Source: CAYZJD01 sp964478455
GTDB lineage: Bacteria; Acidobacteriota; Terriglobia; Bryobacterales; Bryobacteraceae
Assembly (NCBI GenBank): GCA_964478455.1
Contig: CAYZJD010000096.1
Location: 1-13,128, forward strand
DNA: 13,128 nucleotides
Direction: 5' to 3'
Both the position numbers and the translations under genes were made by a program. The notes below the pieces were generated by a model. The model had not been told where the DNA came from and ran no database searches. It saw nothing but the letters and a program-made list of their open reading frames with translations. Of this stretch, positions 5,180-12,142 are shown one piece after another. Every line of letters begins with the position of its first letter. The stretch's first letter is position 1.

Positions 5180-6721
5180 ATGGTACTGACGGGCCGCTGC
5201 ACCTGCCAGCAGTGCGACTCCGGTCTTCATACAGCGGCCGCGCAAGGAAAACGACCGATGCTGTCTGTGACTCGCCGCAGGGTCGTGCAGGCGGCGGCTG
5301 CCCCGGCGCTGCTCGGGGCGGCGCAGCGCAAGGCGCCCGACAACCGAATCACCGAGGAGAACCGTCGCCCGGGAACGGTCGAGTGGCAGCTCAAGCATTA
5401 CCGATTCGATCCGCTCACCGACCTGCGCTCGCCCCAACTGGAAGGCTACGTTTCGGAGGTGAGTGTCTATCCCGGGGAAACCATCGAGTTCCTGGTCAGC
5501 GCCGATCCGGCGCGCAAGTTCACCATCGACCTGTACCGCACGGGCTGCTATGGCGGCACAGGCGGGCGTCACATGCTCCGTCTGGGCCCGTTCGCGGGTG
5601 AGCCGCAGCCCCTTCCCCTGATGGGCATGGAACGGGTGCGCGAGTGCGCCTGGAAGCCCGCCGCGCGCCTGACGATCCCCGCCGACTGGCCCAGCGGCGT
5701 CTATCTTGGCCGGCTCTCCCTGGTCGAAGACCCCATCGAGAGCTACGTCATCTTCATCGTCAAGGAGAAGCGCGCCTGCGACGTCTTGTTCCAGTGCAGC
5801 GACCTGACCTGGCAGGCTTACAACAAGTGGCCGGGCCGGGACTCGCTCTATGACGACGGCACCCCGCGTCCGACCAATGGCTACTATTACACCGGGCCGA
5901 AGGTCCGGGTCAGCTTCGACCGGCCCTACACGCAGTATGGGCAGGTCCATCAGGTGGCGCTCTCGCTCGGCTCGGGCGAGTACCTGCTGTGGGAGTTTCC
6001 GCTCGCGTTCTGGCTCGAACAGCAGGGTTACGACGTCACTTACTGCTCGAACCTCGATGTGCATCGCGACCCCGCCGTGCTGGAGCGCACCAAGGTGTTT
6101 CTCTCGGTGGGACACGACGAATACTGGACCCGACAGATGTACGACAACGTGATGGCGGCCCGCGAGCGCGGGGTGAGCCTGGGTTTCCTCAGCGGCAACG
6201 CCATCTGCGGCGAAATCATTCTCTATGACAGCACGGTGACCGGCAAGCCCTACCGCACCATGGCCCGCCTGAAGTTCTTCCGCGACGAGCCCCTGCTGAT
6301 GGGTCTGCGCACCTTCGGGCCGGGTTACGGCGATTGGGTGATCCGGAAAGCGGACCACTGGATTTTCGAAGGCACGGGCGCGCGGAACGGCGACTACATC
6401 CCGGGGTTGGTGGGCTGGGAGTATCACGGCATACCGGCCGATCTGCCCGGACTCGAGGTGGTGGCCGCGGCCCCGCTGGCCCCGTTCAGCCGCCACTCCC
6501 CGGACGACGGGAACTTTGCCGCGGTGGTGTTCCCGCGCCCGAAGGGCAACTGGGTCTTCAATGCCGGCACTATCTGGTGGAGCGAGGGTCTGAGCAACCC
6601 GCCCGGGCACGCCCCGGCTGCCTCGCGGCTGGGCCGGACCTTCGGCGTGGACACCAAGGTGCAGAAGATAACCGCAAATTTCTTGAACCGCTGCCTGCGG
6701 GATTCGCCGTTGAAGTTGTAA
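5180..6721 (+). CDS. N,N-dimethylformamidase large-subunit-like protein, Tat-type signal
   Basis: Protein of 513 residues resembling the large (beta) subunit of N,N-dimethylformamidase, which hydrolyses dimethylformamide with a mononuclear iron held by tyrosines and a glutamate. Recognisable segments are DLTWQAYNKWPGRDSLYD (208-225), VRVSFDRPYTQYG (242-254), FWLEQQGYDVTYCSNLDVHRDP (277-298), VGHDEYWTRQMYD (310-322) and GVSLGFLSGNAICGE (331-345). H312, E314 and tyrosines such as Y214 or Y250 are plausible metal-site counterparts, but I cannot align them exactly. A Tat-like TRRRVVQAAAAPALLGAAQ lies at 31-49, behind a 26-residue cysteine-containing leader, so translation may really begin at 5258. 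No small-subunit gene is adjacent. Many relatives are simply annotated as large-subunit-like proteins, so the actual substrate is unknown. It is followed 45 bases later by the CehA/McbA gene and is probably co-transcribed with it. Confidence 0.82.
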   Translation: MVLTGRCTCQQCDSGLHTAAAQGKRPMLSVTRRRVVQAAAAPALLGAAQRKAPDNRITEENRRPGTVEWQLKHYRFDPLTDLRSPQLEGYVSEVSVYPGETIEFLVSADPARKFTIDLYRTGCYGGTGGRHMLRLGPFAGEPQPLPLMGMERVRECAWKPAARLTIPADWPSGVYLGRLSLVEDPIESYVIFIVKEKRACDVLFQCSDLTWQAYNKWPGRDSLYDDGTPRPTNGYYYTGPKVRVSFDRPYTQYGQVHQVALSLGSGEYLLWEFPLAFWLEQQGYDVTYCSNLDVHRDPAVLERTKVFLSVGHDEYWTRQMYDNVMAARERGVSLGFLSGNAICGEIILYDSTVTGKPYRTMARLKFFRDEPLLMGLRTFGPGYGDWVIRKADHWIFEGTGARNGDYIPGLVGWEYHGIPADLPGLEVVAAAPLAPFSRHSPDDGNFAAVVFPRPKGNWVFNAGTIWWSEGLSNPPGHAPAASRLGRTFGVDTKVQKITANFLNRCLRDSPLKL

Positions 6722-6766
6722 CCGGCAACCTCGCCGTCAGGCGGAATCGGGTGTAGGAGGTGTGAG

Positions 6767-9412
6767 ATGGCGGTTTCGCGAAGGGGGTTTCTGGAGTTTT
6801 CCGCGGGAGCGGTCTCGGTCCCGGCCGCTGCTGCGGTGGAAGAATCGCAGCCTGGAGTTCGGGATGGGCCGGCGACGCCTAGCTTCTCGGCGGTGACGCT
6901 GGAGGGCAACATCAGTTTCGAGGGGCTGGCGGCGGCCGGGTTGTCGGAAGCCATGACGGCGGCGCTTTCGAGGGCGCCGCGCGGCCCCTGCGTCGCGTGG
7001 GGGATTCCGTTCCAGGTCGAGCGTCCCGTTCTGCTAAGGGACCGTCCGGTGACGGAGAAAACGCCCGGGTTGAAGGCCGGCTGGCTGGTCTTCCTGCACA
7101 CCACCGACAGCAAGCGGCTGGAGCGCGATGAGCGGGGCTTCATCCGCCCGACGCGCGGCGAAGGCTACCTTGCCGAGCACGTCGCCGATTACGTCGTCGT
7201 GTACGGGGATGGCTCCGAGGCGCGCCTGGCGGTGTGCCGAAGGCACCACATCGGCATGTTCCGCGCGCGCTGGGGCGAGAACTGCTTTCAGGCCGTCGCC
7301 CATGCCAAGCCGTTCCCGTTGCGGCCCTTGCACGAACAGCCCTCGATGCTGCTGGATGCCGGCGTAGGCTGGGGCGAAGCGGAAACGCGCGCCCGCACGC
7401 CGGACCGGGGGCCGTGGGTCAATTGGCTCTGGGCCTGGAAGAATCCTCATCCCGACAAGGAGATCGCCGCGCTTCGCTTCGAGCCGGTCTCCGGCGTCAC
7501 GATCTTGTCCGGCGTCTCCGCCGGCCAAGCCTCTTCCCAGCCGCTCCAGTGGCAGACCCGCCGCAAAGCCATCCTGCGCCTACCGGAGGGACTCGAATTC
7601 GATTACAGAACTGACGGGCGGGGACGCCGCAAGCAGATCCAGCTCGACCTGGGCCAGGTGATCTCCGCCGAACCGCGGAAGCTCTATCCGCACGAGGACT
7701 GGACCGGCACGTACAACAACAAAGTCCCCGAGCTCTCGGCGCGCGAGGTGCTGATCGAGTACGCGGCGCACCCGGACGCTCGCTTCCACCTGTGGGACGG
7801 CACGACCATTCCGGTTGCCGAGCTGGAGAAAGCGGGCAGCAGCGGCCCGATGATGTGGGTGACGCCCGCCGCCCAGCGAGTGCGGATTCGCGCCTTCGAG
7901 AAGGCGACGGGCGCCGCGGTGCCCGTCAAGCTGCATGTGCACGGGGAAAGCGGGGAGTACCTGGCCCCCGTGGACCGGCACCGGCGGCCCAACAGCGCCT
8001 GGTTTGAGGATTATGCGCCCGAATTCCAGCACCAGGGCCGGCACCTGTGCGTGTACATTCCCGGCGAGACCGTCGTTGACTTGCCGCTGGGCAACGTCTA
8101 TCTGGAGCTCAGTAAGGGCTTCGAGATCCGGCCCGTGCGGAAGCGGGTCGCGGTGACGGCCGCGACCAGCCAGATCGACGTCCCCCTCGAGAAGGTCCTG
8201 CCCTGGCGGGAGCGCGGTTGGATCACGGCGGACACCCACGTCCATTTCCTCTCGCCGCCCACGGCGCGCCTGGAGGGGTGCGCCGAGGGAGTCAACGTGA
8301 TCAATCTGCTCGCCAGCCAGTGGGGCGAGCTGATGACCAACGCGGGCGATTTCGACGGGAAGACCACCTTCGGATCGCGGGAAGCTGGCGGGGACGGGGA
8401 GTGGTTGGTCCGGGTCGGCACGGAGAACCGGCAGCACGTGCTGGGTCATGTCTCCCTGCTCGGTTACAACGGCAACATCATCGCGCCGATGTGCGCGGGC
8501 GGGCCTAATGAAGCCGCTATCGGCGATCCCGTGGGCGTTCTCCTGATGGAGTGGGCCGAGCGCTGCCGGGAGCAAGGCGGCCTCGTGGTGCTGCCTCACT
8601 TCCCGGACCCGCGGTGCGAAAGCGCCGCGGATCTTGTCACCGGCTCGATTGACGGCGTCGAGATGACCTCCTGGGGAAACCTCTACGGAGGCATCGACCC
8701 CTATTCGCTTTCGGATTACTACCGCTACCTGAACTGCGGCTACTTCGTGGCGTGTGTCGGGGGGACGGACAAGATGTCCGCCTCGACCGCCGTCGGCACC
8801 GTACGGACCTACGCCAGGGTTTCGGCGGATACGCCGTTTACGTATGACTCGTGGAAAGCTGCGGTGCGAGCCGGCAACACCTTCGCCACTTATGGCCCCT
8901 TGATGGAGTTCGCGGTGAACGGGCGCCCGCCGGGCAGCAGGATCGAGCTGAAGTCCGGAGGCGGCACGCTGGACGTCACCTGGGAGGTGGCCAGTGTGAC
9001 GGTGCCGATGAGCAAGGTCGAGCTGGTGGTGAACGGAGAGGTTCGCGAGAGCCGTGCCGTGGATCCGGAGCGCGGGGCGGGGCACTGGTCGGTGCGGGTG
9101 ACGCGGAGCTCCTGGCTGGCGCTGCTGGTGCGCGGCCATTATCCCGACCGGCCGGAGATCATCGCCGCGCACTCCTCGCCCGTCATGGTCCCGGTGGAGG
9201 GCTCGGCGTTCTTCTCGGCGGTGGACGCGCTGACCATGCTCGAGCAGATCGAAGGCGCGCTGGCCTACCTGGACACCATCGGCACGCGGGCCGAAGACCG
9301 GGTCTATAAGCGGATCCGCCTCAAGCTCACCTCCGCCCATCGGACGCTCCACAACGCGCTGCACCAGCGCGGCCACTATCACGAGCACGCCGTGGCGGTC
9401 GCGCATTCCTGA
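6767..9412 (+). CDS. CehA/McbA family metallohydrolase, Tat-exported multidomain protein
   Basis: Protein of 881 residues. The N-terminus SRRGFLEFSAGAVSVPAAAA (4-23) is a twin-arginine signal. Next comes an all-beta region (about 40-330) with NWLWAWKNPHPDKEIAALRFEP (219-240), as in carbohydrate- or ligand-binding beta-sandwiches, and a carboxypeptidase-regulatory-like beta domain (about 370-475; KATGAAVPVKLHVHGESGEYLAP). The PHP-type metal-binding domain of the CehA/McbA family begins at GWITADTHVHF (484-494). Likely metal ligands are the DTHVH histidines (491, 493), E553, H561, H611 in LPHF and D668 in GGTDK. CehA and McbA hydrolyse carbaryl, but most family members have unknown substrates. 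The start has a very strong AGGAGGT Shine-Dalgarno. The long open frame on the opposite strand (7580-9406) is a high-GC shadow. Confidence 0.85.
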   Translation: MAVSRRGFLEFSAGAVSVPAAAAVEESQPGVRDGPATPSFSAVTLEGNISFEGLAAAGLSEAMTAALSRAPRGPCVAWGIPFQVERPVLLRDRPVTEKTPGLKAGWLVFLHTTDSKRLERDERGFIRPTRGEGYLAEHVADYVVVYGDGSEARLAVCRRHHIGMFRARWGENCFQAVAHAKPFPLRPLHEQPSMLLDAGVGWGEAETRARTPDRGPWVNWLWAWKNPHPDKEIAALRFEPVSGVTILSGVSAGQASSQPLQWQTRRKAILRLPEGLEFDYRTDGRGRRKQIQLDLGQVISAEPRKLYPHEDWTGTYNNKVPELSAREVLIEYAAHPDARFHLWDGTTIPVAELEKAGSSGPMMWVTPAAQRVRIRAFEKATGAAVPVKLHVHGESGEYLAPVDRHRRPNSAWFEDYAPEFQHQGRHLCVYIPGETVVDLPLGNVYLELSKGFEIRPVRKRVAVTAATSQIDVPLEKVLPWRERGWITADTHVHFLSPPTARLEGCAEGVNVINLLASQWGELMTNAGDFDGKTTFGSREAGGDGEWLVRVGTENRQHVLGHVSLLGYNGNIIAPMCAGGPNEAAIGDPVGVLLMEWAERCREQGGLVVLPHFPDPRCESAADLVTGSIDGVEMTSWGNLYGGIDPYSLSDYYRYLNCGYFVACVGGTDKMSASTAVGTVRTYARVSADTPFTYDSWKAAVRAGNTFATYGPLMEFAVNGRPPGSRIELKSGGGTLDVTWEVASVTVPMSKVELVVNGEVRESRAVDPERGAGHWSVRVTRSSWLALLVRGHYPDRPEIIAAHSSPVMVPVEGSAFFSAVDALTMLEQIEGALAYLDTIGTRAEDRVYKRIRLKLTSAHRTLHNALHQRGHYHEHAVAVAHS

Positions 9413-9432
9413 TCCCGCGGCGCGAGGACAAA

Positions 9433-9469
9433 CCTCAGCCCGCCGCGCGAGGGAGGCGGGGCGCCCCGC
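9433..9469. terminator. GC-rich hairpins between convergent genes (possible weak terminator)
   Basis: The 66 bases between the CehA/McbA stop and the aldo/keto reductase stop contain CCCGCC (9439-9444) pairing with GGCGGG (9455-9460), and a perfect 14-base palindrome GCGGGGCGCCCCGC (9456-9469). No T-tract follows on either strand, so intrinsic termination is uncertain. Confidence 0.35.
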
Positions 9470-9478
9470 GCCAGGAGC

Positions 9479-10417
9479 CTAGCGCGTCTTCCAGTATTCG
9501 AGCGCCGGACCGCGGATGGTGTCGAACTTTCCGCTCGCGGCGGTGGCGCGAAGAGCGGCCATCTGGGCTTCCTCGAGCGGCCGGAAATTCTGCGCGACGC
9601 GCACGTCATCCTCCAACTGACCGATGGTGCAGAAGCCCAGCGCCAGCGCGGTGACCGGCAGGCTCAGGCTGTACCTGAGGCAGTCGCCCACGCTGAAGGT
9701 GCGCAGCAGGAAGGCGTTCCCGAAAACCTTGATCCCGAAAATGCCGAGGCCGCGCGCCACAGCGGCTGGCAGCGCCGTCTTCTCGAAGCTCATACTGGGC
9801 GAATCCGAAAAGCACGTGTCGGCCACGTGCAGCGGCATCAGCGCGGTGTCGAAGCGCTCCGCGTGCCGGAGCATCTCGAGGTGCACTTCGGGATCGCGGC
9901 AGTTCGTGTAGCCGATGAAACGGCACTTGCCGGCCTTCTTGGCTGCCTCGAAGGCTTCGATGGCCCCGCCCGGAGCGATGATCTGCTCAACGTCCTGTTT
10001 CCGGTTCACTCCGTGCATCTGCCAAAGATCCACGTAATCGGTGCGGAGCAGCCGCAAGGAGGTTTCCAGGTCCGCCTCCGCTCCCTTCCGCGTCCTCTGA
10101 CCGGTCTTCGTCGTCAGGAAGATGTTCTTACGAAAGTCCGGGATGACGGCGCCGTAAACTTCCTCGGCCCGCCCGCCGGAGTAACTGCGCGCCATGTCGA
10201 AGTAGTTGATGCCCAGATCGTAGGCGCGCCGCACCACGGCCTTGCCCTCTTCGAAAGGCACCAGGTGAAAGCGCGCCCCGCCCTCGCCGATGATGGTGAG
10301 TTTCTCGCCGGTCCGGCCCAGCACGCGTTTCGGAATGCCGCCGGCGGCGGGTCTCACCGGCCGCGGCGTGATGGCCAGGCCGGCCAACGCCCCACCCACA
10401 AATATGCGTCGTTGCAT
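9479..10417 (-). CDS. Aldo/keto reductase with Tat-type signal
   Basis: NAD(P)H-dependent oxidoreductase of 312 residues, AKR superfamily (TIM barrel). The catalytic tetrad is visible: D74 and Y79 in NYFDMARSYSGGRAEEVYG (71-89), K104 in FLTTKTG, and H135 in LWQMHGV. KRVLGRTGEKLTIIGEGGARF (30-50) is the usual first strand. The N-terminus QRRIFVGGALAGLAITPRPVRPAAG (2-26) is a twin-arginine signal; Tat-linked AKRs are common in Acidobacteriota and Planctomycetota. The open frame to 10618 is rejected because the ATG at 10417 is preceded by AAAGGAGG and begins the signal peptide. It is the only minus-strand gene of the right half, convergent with the CehA/McbA gene and divergent from the FAD oxidoreductase. 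The substrate is not predictable. Confidence 0.9.
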   Translation of the reverse strand: MQRRIFVGGALAGLAITPRPVRPAAGGIPKRVLGRTGEKLTIIGEGGARFHLVPFEEGKAVVRRAYDLGINYFDMARSYSGGRAEEVYGAVIPDFRKNIFLTTKTGQRTRKGAEADLETSLRLLRTDYVDLWQMHGVNRKQDVEQIIAPGGAIEAFEAAKKAGKCRFIGYTNCRDPEVHLEMLRHAERFDTALMPLHVADTCFSDSPSMSFEKTALPAAVARGLGIFGIKVFGNAFLLRTFSVGDCLRYSLSLPVTALALGFCTIGQLEDDVRVAQNFRPLEEAQMAALRATAASGKFDTIRGPALEYWKTR

Positions 10418-10466
10418 GCGCCTCCTTTCCGGTGGGCCCAATGCGCGGAACCATGCCGCGCTGAAC

Positions 10467-10472
10467 ATTCTA
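10467..10472 (-). promoter_or_regulatory. Possible -10 element for the aldo/keto reductase
   Basis: TAGAAT on the minus strand (5 of 6 to TATAAT) lies about 50 bases before the ATG in the 180-base divergent gap. The region 16-17 bases further upstream (TGCAAA/GTGCAA) is a poor -35. On the plus strand, TATGAT at 10557-10562 is the corresponding weak candidate for the FAD gene. Confidence 0.3.
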
Positions 10473-10597
10473 CGGCAGGCGGCGAGACTTTGCACGGGGC
10501 GGGGAGGGCGGCAACGCTGTTGGAGAGCAGTACACCATCGGTCGCCGGGTTTTTCATATGATGTGAGTGTCAAAACCGACTTCAAAGGAGGACAAGG

Positions 10598-12006
10598 ATG
10601 GGTCGCCGAAGCGAACATGATGAAGGCAATTCAGGTCGCGCCCCGTATTACGGGCGCCGGACGTTTGTTGGGGCCACCCTGGGCGGAGCGTTCGCCGCGG
10701 AAGCAGTTTCAGCCAGCCAGCAGGCTCCGACGCCTGCGCGAGCCGGCGCCAAGGTGTACCGTGAGACGTTGAACACGCCGATCGTGGCGCGCCACCAGGT
10801 AGTCGTGGCCGGCGGCGGCCCCAGCGGCGTCATCGCCGCCGCGGCTGCGGCACGCANNNNNNNNNNGTGTTCAACGTCTCACGGTACACCTTGCTCATCG
10901 AGCGCTATGCCTTTCTGGGCGGCAATGGGACCGCGGGATTGATGACCTGCTACAACGGCTTTCGTAACCAGCGGCCTCCGGAAGCCCTGCAAACCGTGAA
11001 GGGCATTCCCGCCGAGTACATCGCCGAGCTGGTGCGCCTGGGCGGCGTGGCGGACCGGGACAGTTACGAGCGAAGCGTCGCGCATGACGTGACCAAAGGC
11101 GACATACCCTATACCGTCGGTTTTGACCCGGAAGCAGCCAAGATGGCAGCGCTGAACCTGCTGCGGAAGGAGGGCGTGAAGCTGCGGCTGCACAGTTGGG
11201 TGGTGGCGCCCATGCTCGCGGGGTCGCGGGTGACGGGCGTAGTGGTGGAGTCCAAGTCGGGCCGGCAGGCCATCGCTGCGGACATTGTCATTGACTGCAC
11301 GGGCGACGGCGACGTAGCGGCGTGGGCCGGCGCGCCGTTCATGAGTCCGGACGAAAGCGGAAAGACGGATCGCATGCAGATGAGCCTGATGTACCGGATC
11401 GGCGGGGCGCCGCCCAGTTTCGAGAGGGGGATCCGCATCCGGGACCGGGTCGTGAACTGGGGTCCGGCCGCTCGCGGCGACGCGCTGGATGTCAATGTCC
11501 TGACGCAAGTCGAGGTCGAGACGCGCCTGAAACTGTGGGACGTGATTCAGGAGATGCGGAAGAAGCCCGGGATGGAGTCGGTCTACCTAATGCAGACTCC
11601 TACCTGCATCGGTGTGCGGGAAACGCGCCGCATCCTGGGCGAGTACGTCGTCACCACGCAAGATGCGATTAAAGGCACGCGCTTCCCCGACGTGATCGCC
11701 ATCAGCTCGAATCCGATGCCGGGCTACCGCGGCAAGCGCTTCTTCTTTGAGCACGAGGGCTTCGACATCCCGTATCGCTCGCTGGTTCCGAAGACGGTTG
11801 AGGGGCTGGTACTGGCCGGGCGTTGTATCTCCTGCGAGCAGGGGCCGTTCCAGTCCGCGCGTTCGATGGCCCCGGCGATGGCGATTGGGCACGCCTCGGG
11901 CTGCGCGGCGGCGCTGGCTGCGACCACCGGGACACCGCCCCGAAAATTGGACGTAAAAGCGCTTCAGAAGCTGCTGCTGAGCCAGAAGGCCGAACTGCGC
12001 CTGTAA
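10598..12006 (+). CDS. FAD-dependent oxidoreductase, Tat-exported, interrupted by an assembly gap
   Basis: One gene split by 10 Ns. Before the gap (86 codons) are a twin-arginine signal GRRTFVGATLGGAFAAEAVSAS (19-40) and the dinucleotide-binding loop VVVAGGGPSGVIAAAAAAR (68-86). After it the chain resumes at LLIERYAFLGGNGTAG, exactly what follows the first beta-alpha turn in FAD_oxidored-type proteins, and continues through VIDCTGDGDVAAWAGAPF to a C-terminal VEGLVLAGRCISCEQGPFQSARSMAPAMAIGHASG. The two parts are in different frames as written because the N count is nominal. About 26 bases after the gap (10867-10893) are an inverted copy of 10750-10776 and are probably not genuine coding sequence. 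The start has AAAGGAGG six bases upstream. The true length is probably about 460-480 residues. It is likely a periplasmic oxidoreductase; the substrate is unknown. Confidence 0.85.
10750..10776 (+). repeat. Left arm of a 27-base inverted duplication flanking the N gap
   Basis: These 27 bases (codons around AKVYRETLNT of the FAD oxidoreductase) reappear exactly, reverse-complemented, at 10867-10893 immediately after the run of Ns. The left arm lies in normal coding context. Confidence 0.9.
10857..10866. other. Assembly gap (10 Ns)
   Basis: Ten undetermined bases inside the FAD oxidoreductase gene. The count is probably a placeholder, because the reading frames on the two sides do not match across it. 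Confidence 0.98.
10867..10893 (-). repeat. Right arm of the inverted duplication, adjoining the N gap
   Basis: Perfect reverse complement of 10750-10776. It sits directly at the contig end and encodes residues (VFNVSRYT) that do not fit the family, which points to a fold-back read or mis-extended contig end. Confidence 0.85.
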
Positions 12007-12019
12007 GAGCAGGCATCAC

Positions 12020-12057
12020 GGCGGGCGGGCGTCTCAGTAGATGAAGCTCAGCCCGCC
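12020..12057 (+). terminator. Possible hairpin terminator after the FAD oxidoreductase gene
   Basis: GGCGGGC (12020-12026, repeated at 12024-12030) can pair with GCCCGCC (12051-12057), leaving a loop of 20-24 bases, 14 bases after the stop codon. There is no T-tract. The right arm is part of a short motif also found after the CehA/McbA gene. Confidence 0.35.
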
Positions 12058-12110
12058 ACGCAAGCTGCGCGCGCCATGCATGAGGAAGACGCCGCGGGCG
12101 ACGGGCGGGT

Positions 12111-12119
12111 TGCTATACT
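12111..12119 (+). promoter_or_regulatory. Extended -10 promoter for the sugar isomerase gene
   Basis: TGCTATACT matches the extended -10 form TGN-TATAAT with one mismatch and lies 23 bases before the ATG. No good -35 is visible, as is common for extended -10 promoters. It gives a very short leader containing an AAAAGGAGG ribosome site (12130-12138). Confidence 0.5.
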
Positions 12120-12142
12120 GTTTGCGGCGAAAAGGAGGAACC

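Noticed and set aside
5090..6610. 506-codon open frame on the minus strand opposite the dimethylformamidase-like gene
   Set aside because: No recognisable motif or plausible ribosome site; composition is typical of a complementary-strand shadow of a GC-rich gene.
7580..9406. 608-codon open frame on the minus strand opposite the CehA/McbA gene
   Set aside because: Arg/His/Pro-rich translation with no family motifs. It is antisense to a gene with clear domains and a strong ribosome site, as expected for a high-GC shadow frame.
10750..10893. Invertible switch or recombination site in the FAD oxidoreductase gene
   Set aside because: The inverted arm abuts an N gap and breaks the family sequence, there is no recombinase gene nearby, and an assembly fold-back is simpler.
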